Shown here: piece by piece, positions 22,274-27,872 of the stretch
How positions within the stretch are numbered: the first letter of the stretch is position 1
How the letters are laid out: each line of letters starts with the position of its first letter
Assembly: GCA_965657495.1 (NCBI GenBank)
Contig: CBFHPD010000139.1
Location: forward strand, 1 to 27,872
Reading direction: 5' to 3'
Origin: JALQTD01 sp965657495
GTDB taxonomy: Bacteria; Bacteroidota; Bacteroidia; Flavobacteriales_D; Sanyastnellaceae
Length of the DNA: 27,872 nucleotides
Notes under the pieces: model-generated
What the model was told of the DNA's origin: nothing
The model's input: only the letters and a program-made list of their open reading frames with translations
Database searches by the model: none
Position numbers and translations under genes: made by a program

Positions 22274-22726
22274 TCAATTGGCGGGGTTCCAAGTTACGCT
22301 GTAAACGAGCGAATCGAGGCGGTCGTAAAGCGGGGAAAGGTCCGGTCCGCCCATCCGGTTGTAGACGCGATGCCCCGCGATGGTGGTCTCTTTGGCGGGA
22401 AGGTCCATGACCATGGGGTTGTCGTAAATCGAGTCCAAGGCGAAGTAGGCCAAATCCCGCTCCACCATCCCCCACCAGTCCTCCTGAGGCACCTCGAACC
22501 GCCCCACATACGCTCCCGCGTCCAAGGCGGCCAACGGCGTTTGCCCCGGGTGCACCAGCCGCAGCGATGCGGTGCCATCCGCTGCAAACGTGGCCGTGAA
22601 GGCCGCGCACGGCCCAAAGCACATCGTCCGCCGGAACGTCACCGGGTACCAATCCCGGCCCCCGGCGGGCGGCTGGGCTTTGCATCCCAAGGCCACCATC
22701 AAGGCGAGCACTCCCCACCGCATCAT
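22274..22726 (-). CDS. DUF6438-like small lipoprotein
   Basis: A 150-residue protein with an N-terminal signal MMRWGVLALMVALGC and probable lipid-acceptor Cys15 (the residue at -3 is Ala, so the lipobox is not ideal). The motif FRRTMCFGPCAAFTATFAADG (31-51), with Cys36 and Cys40, resembles the CFGPCP region of DUF6438. The rest (LVHPGQTPL, VERDLAYFALDSIYDNPM, HRVYNRMGGPDLSPLYDRLD) is also consistent with that family as I recall it. No function is known. Its start overlaps the yidC stop as ATGA, so it is translationally coupled to yidC, and the S46 peptidase gene follows after 23 bp. Either of the two first Met codons could be used. Confidence 0.7.
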   Translation of the reverse strand: MMRWGVLALMVALGCKAQPPAGGRDWYPVTFRRTMCFGPCAAFTATFAADGTASLRLVHPGQTPLAALDAGAYVGRFEVPQEDWWGMVERDLAYFALDSIYDNPMVMDLPAKETTIAGHRVYNRMGGPDLSPLYDRLDSLVYSVTWNPAN

Positions 22727-24603
22727 TTCTTGGAGCGTCGGTTTGATTTGATCTCTTTCGTGCGCTTTTGTTGCTCGGCTTGCATCTGCTCGAGGCGTTC
22801 TTGGAAGGAGCTCTTCTTTTTCGGCTGGGCCTTTTTGGCCTCAATCTTCGCCCGGATCTTCTCCTCATCGATGAAGAAGGCCTTGATGGCGTACATCTGC
22901 CCGATGCTGATGACGTTGGCCGTCAGGTAATACAAGCTCAACCCCGCGGCGTACCGGTTGAAGAAGAAGAGCATCATGAAGGGGAAGATTTGCTGAATGA
23001 CCTTCATGTTGGGCATGCCCGGTTGCTGCGGTTGTTGCGGCTGGCTCGCCATCGTCAACCGCATGTAAAAGAAGGTGGAGGCCGCCATCAAGACCGTGAA
23101 TCCGCTGACGTGGTCGCCGTACATCGGAATGCTGAAGGGCAGGTCCAAAATGCTGTCGTAAGCGCCCAAATCGTCCGCCCACCAGAAGCTCTTTCCGCGC
23201 AAATCGATGTTGGCGGGGAAGAACCGGAACATGGCATAGAGGATGGGCATCTGCAACAGCGCAGGCAAGCACCCGGCGAGTGGGTTGACGCCGGTCTCGC
23301 GATACAAGGCCATCATGGCCTGCTGGCGGGCCATCGCGTCTTCCTTGTGCTGCTCGTTGATTTGGTCCATCTCGGGCTTGAGCAACCGCATCTTCGCAGA
23401 ACTCATGAAGTTCTTCCAGGTGATGGGGGAGAGGACCAGTTTGATGACCACGGTGATGATGAAGATGATGAGCCCCGCATTGGTGATGCTCCGGCCGAGC
23501 AGGTTGTAGAGGGGGAGGATCAAATTGCGGTTGACCCAGCCAAAAATCCACCACCCGTAATCGATGATGCGGTCCACTTCTCCGAGGTCGGTGGCGTTCA
23601 GGGCCACGATTTCATTTGGGCCGAGGTAGAATTGGAAGTCCGTTGCGGCGTTGCCCGCCACAAACTCCAAGGGAACACCGGCCTGTGCTTGGTACGCCAT
23701 GGTAGCCGTCGTGTCCCCTTCGAGCGGAGCGCTCTTGAGCTCCGCACCCGGAGCGAACCCGCCTTCCACGGCCAACAACGCACTGAAGAAGTTCTGCTTG
23801 AAGGCGAACCACTCGAGGGCCCCTTCAACCGTGTCCTCGTCTTCGCGCCCGTCATCGAGGTAATCCCGTCCCATGCCCGCTTCCCGGAAGTACACCGCGC
23901 TGTGTTGGCGTTCCCATTCGAGCCCCTTTTCGTTCGCGTGGCCCACCGCTTGCCAAATCAAATTCGCTTCATCCGAAGCCAGCCCCGCCAAGTTCATCCA
24001 GCTGAGCTCGCTGTGCAGCTGGTACCCGTCGAGGACGTGCCGCCACCGCAGGGCCACGCCCTGATCACCGCGCGCTTCGAGCGTCACCGACGAATCGTCT
24101 TGCGCCACGGTTTGGAAGGCCAAATCCGATAGGTGCACCCGGCCCGCAGCCGCCAAATCGAACGACACGTCCATGCGGCTCCGCTCGGCGTCCCACAGTT
24201 CAATCGGCTTGCCCGTGCCGTACTGCACGGAGCCGTCCCGCAAGGTCGCCCGGTGCGGCAATCCGCCGTGGACGTCGAACTCCACCGCTACGAGTTCACC
24301 TTGCAGCGCCACGGTTCCGGCCGATCCTGCCGCCGCCGCCGCCGGCGCCAACGGCCCAAAGGCCGCTCGGGTGGCTGCATCGGCCGCTGCCAGTGCTGCG
24401 CTGTCGAGGGGAGCCCGCTCGGCCTGCTCAAATTCGGCTGCTGCCGCGACCGCCTGTTCCGCTTCCACCGCCGCGAGGCTGTCCTGGCGGGCGACTTCAG
24501 CGGCTTGGGCAGCCAACTCTTCTTCGGTCGGGGAGGCATACCAGAAGTACCCGACCCAAATGAGGGCCATCAAGCCCAATCCTGTCCACGTGTTTCTATC
24601 CAT
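22723..24603 (-). CDS. yidC: Membrane protein insertase YidC
   Basis: A 626-residue inner-membrane insertase. TM1 lies at about 7-23. An Ala-rich linker (about 28-95) leads to the periplasmic beta-sandwich P1 domain (about 98-340). The conserved core follows: DYGWWIFGWVNRNLILPLYNLLG (348-370), TM2 with IIFIITVVIKLVLSPITWKNF (379-399), the cytoplasmic hairpin SSAKMRLLKPEM (401-412), NPLAGCLPALLQMPILYAMFRFF (440-462) and two final helices (500-516, 540-575). Lys388 stands at the groove position held by Arg366 in E. coli, as I expect for Bacteroidetes. A Pro/Gln patch QPQQPQQPG lies at 521-529. The tail (580-626) is very basic and should contact the ribosome. A -7 box lies 8 bases upstream of the ATG. 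The usual rnpA/rpmH neighbours are absent. Confidence 0.97.
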   Translation of the reverse strand: MDRNTWTGLGLMALIWVGYFWYASPTEEELAAQAAEVARQDSLAAVEAEQAVAAAAEFEQAERAPLDSAALAAADAATRAAFGPLAPAAAAAGSAGTVALQGELVAVEFDVHGGLPHRATLRDGSVQYGTGKPIELWDAERSRMDVSFDLAAAGRVHLSDLAFQTVAQDDSSVTLEARGDQGVALRWRHVLDGYQLHSELSWMNLAGLASDEANLIWQAVGHANEKGLEWERQHSAVYFREAGMGRDYLDDGREDEDTVEGALEWFAFKQNFFSALLAVEGGFAPGAELKSAPLEGDTTATMAYQAQAGVPLEFVAGNAATDFQFYLGPNEIVALNATDLGEVDRIIDYGWWIFGWVNRNLILPLYNLLGRSITNAGLIIFIITVVIKLVLSPITWKNFMSSAKMRLLKPEMDQINEQHKEDAMARQQAMMALYRETGVNPLAGCLPALLQMPILYAMFRFFPANIDLRGKSFWWADDLGAYDSILDLPFSIPMYGDHVSGFTVLMAASTFFYMRLTMASQPQQPQQPGMPNMKVIQQIFPFMMLFFFNRYAAGLSLYYLTANVISIGQMYAIKAFFIDEEKIRAKIEAKKAQPKKKSSFQERLEQMQAEQQKRTKEIKSNRRSKK

Positions 24604-24611
24604 AAGCGCCG

Positions 24612-24619
24612 CGAAGGTA
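24612..24619 (-). promoter_or_regulatory. -7 box of the yidC operon
   Basis: The minus strand reads TACCTTCG, one mismatch from TAnnTTTG, ending 8 bases before the yidC ATG at 24603, inside the 51-bp gap after kdsC. No TTG at -33. It predicts a leader of about 4 nt for yidC-DUF6438-S46. Confidence 0.45.
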
Positions 24620-24654
24620 AGACGTTCTGTATCGTAGTGCGTTGAGGCGGCGAC

Positions 24655-25173
24655 TTACCAGTGGTGGCCGCCTTGTTGATCCCACAAACCGCGGAGCTTC
24701 ATGGCCTGTTCGAGCAGGTCCCGCACGCACCCCGCCCCGCCCGCAAAGGGACTCACGTAGTGGCAAACCCGCCGCACTTCCGGCACAGCGTCCTGCGGAC
24801 AAGCCGCCAGCCCCACCCGTTCCAATACCGGCACATCCGGCATGTCATCCCCCATGTAGGCCACTTCGTCCCACCCGATTTCCAGCTTGTTGACCAGGTC
24901 GGTGACGACGGAGAGCTTGTCGCTCGCTCCGAGGTGCAGGTGCTGCACCCCGAGCTTGCCGAGCCGGGTTTTCACAGCCTCCTCCTTGCCGCCCGTGACG
25001 AGGGCGAGCTGCAGGCCTTGTTTGACGGCCCATTGCACCGCAAACCCATCCCGCACCGATGCGGAACGCACTTGTGTGCCATCCGGCATCAGGAGGATGC
25101 TGCCGTTGGAGAAGACTCCGTCGTAATCGAAGGCGAAGAGCTTGATGCCGTGGAGGGAGGTTTTGTAATTCAT
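24655..25173 (-). CDS. kdsC: KdsC-like HAD phosphatase (3-deoxy-D-manno-octulosonate 8-phosphate phosphatase)
   Basis: A 172-residue C0-type HAD phosphatase. KdsC releases phosphate from Kdo-8-phosphate in the lipopolysaccharide inner-core pathway. Visible motifs: FAFDYDGVFSNG with nucleophile Asp16 and Asp18, VTGGKEEAVKTR with Thr60 (motif 2), LGASDK with Lys86 (motif 3) and MGDDMPDVPVL with Asp109, Asp110 and Asp113 (motif 4). The usual ITGR of KdsC is TGG here. Length fits KdsC, which has no cap domain. The start overlaps the stop of the DUF2520 gene as ATGA. A related sugar-phosphate phosphatase, such as an N-acylneuraminate-9-phosphatase domain, is the main alternative, since no other Kdo gene lies nearby. 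Confidence 0.85.
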   Translation of the reverse strand: MNYKTSLHGIKLFAFDYDGVFSNGSILLMPDGTQVRSASVRDGFAVQWAVKQGLQLALVTGGKEEAVKTRLGKLGVQHLHLGASDKLSVVTDLVNKLEIGWDEVAYMGDDMPDVPVLERVGLAACPQDAVPEVRRVCHYVSPFAGGAGCVRDLLEQAMKLRGLWDQQGGHHW

Positions 25174-25913
25174 GGCTTGCGCGGATGCGCCCGCTGCTGG
25201 ATACGGGCTGAAAGTTGCATGTAAAGTTGCTGCAGTTCAGGGTGTTGGGCCAAAACCCGGGCGTGGGCATCCAAGGTCGCTCCGTCCCCGCGGGCCGCCG
25301 GTCCGGTGAGGTGCCCCACGGCCTGCGGGTCGGCGCTCCGATCGAACACCCCCGCAGCCAACCGGTGCAGGGCCGCCCAAGGCAACCCGGTAGCGGCGCC
25401 CAAATCCGCAGCCTCGGCCAGCATGAGGTTCGTGAAGTTCGCAGCGAACACGGCGGCGGCGTGGGCCTCGAGGCGCTGATCGGAGGACATGCGGTGGACC
25501 GTGCCTCCGAGGCGTCGCAGGATTTGGTCCGCCCAGGTGAACACGCCTTCATCCGTCGCCTCCACGGCCCAGTGCAGCCCGTCCCACACGGGCGGATGCT
25601 CCTTGCGGATGGAGCACACCGGCCACATCACCGCCCCACGCTCCCCCGCGGGCACCACAGACGACAACGGCTGCGCCCCACTGAAATGCACGCGCCACGT
25701 CCCCGCCGGCACCCGCCGGGCCACCTCACCCAGCGCCCCATCGGCCACCGCTAAAAACGCCACGTCCCATCCCGCCCAATCGGCCTCTACATCCACCCCC
25801 GGCACCACGTCCACCCCGGCCCGCGACCACTGCCCCACCCACGTTTCGGCCGTGGCAAAATGCCGCCCAAACGCGTGCGCGACATGCCCGCTGCCAATCA
25901 GCCCGCATTTCAT
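25170..25913 (-). CDS. Rossmann-like and DUF2520 domain protein
   Basis: A 247-residue predicted NAD(P)-dependent oxidoreductase related to pyrroline-5-carboxylate reductase and NADP oxidoreductases. The start at 25913 gives a nucleotide-binding strand at once, MKCGLIGSGHVAHAFGRHF. Next come AFLAVADGALGEVA, the HFSGAQPLSSV strand and WPVCSIRKE, and then the helical DUF2520 part with HAAAVFAANFTNLMLAEAADL and a C-terminal helix bundle. Its substrate is unknown. Its ATG overlaps the ccmF stop and its stop overlaps the kdsC start (ATGA both times), so ccmF, this gene and kdsC form one tightly coupled run. To my knowledge a DUF2520 gene next to a KdsC-type HAD gene recurs in Bacteroidetes. Confidence 0.85.
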   Translation of the reverse strand: MKCGLIGSGHVAHAFGRHFATAETWVGQWSRAGVDVVPGVDVEADWAGWDVAFLAVADGALGEVARRVPAGTWRVHFSGAQPLSSVVPAGERGAVMWPVCSIRKEHPPVWDGLHWAVEATDEGVFTWADQILRRLGGTVHRMSSDQRLEAHAAAVFAANFTNLMLAEAADLGAATGLPWAALHRLAAGVFDRSADPQAVGHLTGPAARGDGATLDAHARVLAQHPELQQLYMQLSARIQQRAHPRKP

Positions 25914-27872
25914 CCCTTCATGGGTTTGCGCCGCGCCTGCTCCCACCGGCTCCACGCCGCGAGCAACGCGCCGGCCGACATCAGGATGCAGCCGATCCAC
26001 AAGATGTTGATCATGGGGAAAATCGCCGCTTGCATGACCACAAAGTCCCGTCGCACGCTTTCGTGTTCCCACACCGTCCACGAAATGGCTTCCTCGAGCG
26101 GATTAAATGCGTCGATGCGGAAGCGCAGCCCCCAATCCTCCGCCACGTAAAGGTCCGGAATGATCAAGCTGTCCCGCACGATGTACAGCGGCTCATGCAC
26201 GGCCTGCTTCCCGCGGTCCTTCAGGGTGATGCAAGCCGCCAAGGCCAAATCCCGTTCCAACAGCCCCAATTCCGGCCGCTCCTCATCCCGCACCGCCCGC
26301 AGCGAATCCAGCTTGACCAGCACGCTCCCCATCAAGACGCTGTCGCCCACAGCTAGCCCGCTTTCGCGGCCACCGAGCCACCCTTCCTCGTCCGTTTCCG
26401 GAGGCGACACCCGCCCCCACTTGATGTGTGTGTACAAGTCCCGGTTCCACCAATGCCGCGTGTCCGGCTCGGGGGCATTCCCCATGCGCTCGTTGAGCTG
26501 AATGCGGGGGTCGAGGGAAAACAACTTGCTTCCCGGCGTGCCCGATTCCCAACGCACCGCCTGCCGCGCCTGCCGCTTGTTAGGGAAGGGCACGAATTGC
26601 CAATGCGCCTCCATGTCTTCGTCGAACCGCGCGGATGCAGCGTGTTCTTCGGTGCATTGGAACACCATGCCATCCACCATCACCACTTCGCCCGGGAGGT
26701 AGGTTCGGGGCGCGGAGGCGAAGTAATCCATGCGGAACTTCACGTGGATGCCTTCCTGCCGCGGCGCCACATACGAGACGAAGTAAGGCCCCATCGGCAG
26801 GGTGTCGCCTTGCATCAGCAGCAGGTCCTCGCGGTTATCGAGTTCCTCGTTGAGCGTGGCCAAATCCCCGATCCGGTTCTGCGAGATGATCTCCTTTTGG
26901 GAAGTGGACAACACCGCCCCAAAAAGCACCAGTGCGAACCCCACGTGCGCCAGCGGCGACCCCCACTGCTTCCAATTGCTTTTCGCCACCTTCCGCAAGT
27001 ACCGGAAGTTCGAAGCTGCCGCCACGATCGCCGCCACCAAGAGCGCCACCCGCGGCGCCTCCCAAGCAGCGTAATCGTAGGCCAACAAAATCCAAACCAG
27101 CCCCACCAATCCCACGATTGCCGCCACGACCAAATCCTTCCGCACCGCGGCGAGCTTGGTTTGCTTGTACTTCAACCACTGCGTCCCGGCAATGGTCAGC
27201 AGGATGAGCACGGCGAGGGGTACCTGCACCAGGTGGAAGGTGCGGTCCAAATCGGTGCCGGGCGCCATGTCATGCTGCGCCCACGCTTGCACCACTTCGC
27301 TCCCCGTCGCGTCCGCAAGCCATTGCAGCGGCCGCTCAAACGGCTCGAGCAACACGTTGAACACGGGCAGGGACGTTTGCCACGTGATGTGCAAGGCCGA
27401 AACCAGCAGCAGCAGGCTGCCCACAAACATCCAAAAGTCCCGCGACCACAACGCATCCTCCTCTTGATTCGTTCCGATGTCCGTGCGGTACGCCGCAATG
27501 GCCGTCCCTGTTAACGTCACCAAGACGCCGACCAAGCCTTCGGCCACCCAGCCCTTGAGCATCACCACGGCCCACGGTGCCATCAACGCCACCACCCGCC
27601 AACGGCGTGCCGGCGTTGCGAGCAACATCACGTGTGCGAGCACCGTGAACACCATCAAATAGGCGAGCAGCTGTGGGAGGATGCCGGAGTCCACGAAGCT
27701 GTGGACGGACGTGTCGCCGAGGATGCCGGATTTGGTCAAAAACGTGCTGTATACGACGAGCAGGAAGCTGATCAGCGGGAAGTAGAACGTGCTGAACAGG
27801 GCCGTCGGCCGCTTCCGGTGCTGGTTGATCATCAACAGGTGCGCGCCCGCGGTCAGCGTGATCCACGGCACG
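25910..27872 (-). CDS. ccmF: Cytochrome c biogenesis protein, CcmF/CcsA family (5' end cut by window edge)
   Basis: The C-terminal 653 residues of a large polytopic membrane protein that attaches haem to c-type cytochromes. The frame runs off the right edge; the GTG near 27871 is not a real start. Typical CcmF features: STFLTKSGILGDTSVHSFVDSG, equivalent to the TRSGVL...SVHAF motif, then many helices (LLAYLMVFTVLAHVMLLA, FWMFVGSLLLLVSALHI, VQVPLAVLILLTIAGTQWL, VALLVAAIVAAASNF, VGFALVLFGAVLSTS). A large periplasmic domain follows, and a last helix, IFPMINILWIGCILMSAGALLAAW, before a basic tail. The tryptophan-rich WWD haem-binding motif would be in the missing N-terminal part. The stop overlaps the next gene as ATGA. 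CcmF is favoured over the shorter CcsA by the SVHSF motif and the large soluble domain. Confidence 0.9.
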   Translation of the reverse strand, partial: VPWITLTAGAHLLMINQHRKRPTALFSTFYFPLISFLLVVYSTFLTKSGILGDTSVHSFVDSGILPQLLAYLMVFTVLAHVMLLATPARRWRVVALMAPWAVVMLKGWVAEGLVGVLVTLTGTAIAAYRTDIGTNQEEDALWSRDFWMFVGSLLLLVSALHITWQTSLPVFNVLLEPFERPLQWLADATGSEVVQAWAQHDMAPGTDLDRTFHLVQVPLAVLILLTIAGTQWLKYKQTKLAAVRKDLVVAAIVGLVGLVWILLAYDYAAWEAPRVALLVAAIVAAASNFRYLRKVAKSNWKQWGSPLAHVGFALVLFGAVLSTSQKEIISQNRIGDLATLNEELDNREDLLLMQGDTLPMGPYFVSYVAPRQEGIHVKFRMDYFASAPRTYLPGEVVMVDGMVFQCTEEHAASARFDEDMEAHWQFVPFPNKRQARQAVRWESGTPGSKLFSLDPRIQLNERMGNAPEPDTRHWWNRDLYTHIKWGRVSPPETDEEGWLGGRESGLAVGDSVLMGSVLVKLDSLRAVRDEERPELGLLERDLALAACITLKDRGKQAVHEPLYIVRDSLIIPDLYVAEDWGLRFRIDAFNPLEEAISWTVWEHESVRRDFVVMQAAIFPMINILWIGCILMSAGALLAAWSRWEQARRKPMKG

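Noticed and set aside
22251..22868. Upstream extension of the S46 peptidase frame
   Set aside because: It overlaps the DUF6438 gene and the end of yidC in another frame; the signal peptide starts at 22250.
22768..24132. 454-codon plus-strand open frame
   Set aside because: Antisense shadow of yidC; no family signature and composition typical of reversed codons.
1..27872. Mobile elements, CRISPR arrays, tRNA/rRNA genes, riboswitches
   Set aside because: No transposase, integrase, direct-repeat array, cloverleaf-like run or known riboswitch core was seen. The gaps are all 140 bp or shorter and contain only promoter-like boxes and hairpins.

Overview
The window is chromosomal DNA from a GC-rich member of the Bacteroidetes (Bacteroidota), most likely a Flavobacteriales-type or related free-living aquatic lineage. 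The evidence is an S46 dipeptidyl-peptidase, a PorE-like TPR/beta-propeller/OmpA protein, DUF4920, DUF6438 and DUF2520 proteins, a Bacteroidetes-style YidC with Lys in the groove, and repeated TAnnTTTG-type -7 boxes in front of genes. I see no mobile element, CRISPR array, rRNA, tRNA or phage gene. Coding density is very high: 20 protein genes, with a largest gap of about 140 bp, so no stretch of more than 300 bases lacks a gene.

Layout. (1) 1-11894, all on the minus strand: partial gyrB; an outer-membrane barrel protein translationally coupled to a 1025-residue periplasmic TPR protein; a run of acidic-amino-acid symporter, PorE-like OmpA protein and DUF4920 lipoprotein; and aroC. (2) 11937-14956, plus strand: hutI and bifunctional ftcD, two consecutive steps of histidine degradation. 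hutI diverges from aroC across only 42 bp. (3) A double hairpin zone (14961-15050) ends ftcD and, from the other side, the minus-strand run aldo/keto reductase-trmD-rplS. (4) Plus-strand ppc diverges from the aldo/keto reductase and ends at a bidirectional terminator (19808-19835). (5) 19857 to the right edge, minus strand: ccmF (partial)-DUF2520-kdsC, then yidC-DUF6438-S46 peptidase. Many junctions here are ATGA overlaps.

The genes cover housekeeping (gyrB, trmD, rplS, aroC, yidC, kdsC, ccmF, ppc), the cell envelope (TPR/barrel pair, PorE-like protein, two small lipoproteins) and peptide or amino-acid use (DPP7-type peptidase, acidic-amino-acid symporter, hutI/ftcD, PEP carboxylase for anaplerosis). 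This fits a marine or freshwater protein degrader.

I found no clearly new system. The observations most worth a second look are: -7 boxes placed exactly 4 nt before the ATG of four genes, suggesting leaderless transcripts; a 42-bp divergent aroC/hutI promoter in which both polymerase sites must overlap; an 83-residue charged C-terminal tail on the S46 peptidase; and a PorE-like protein located away from other type IX secretion genes.
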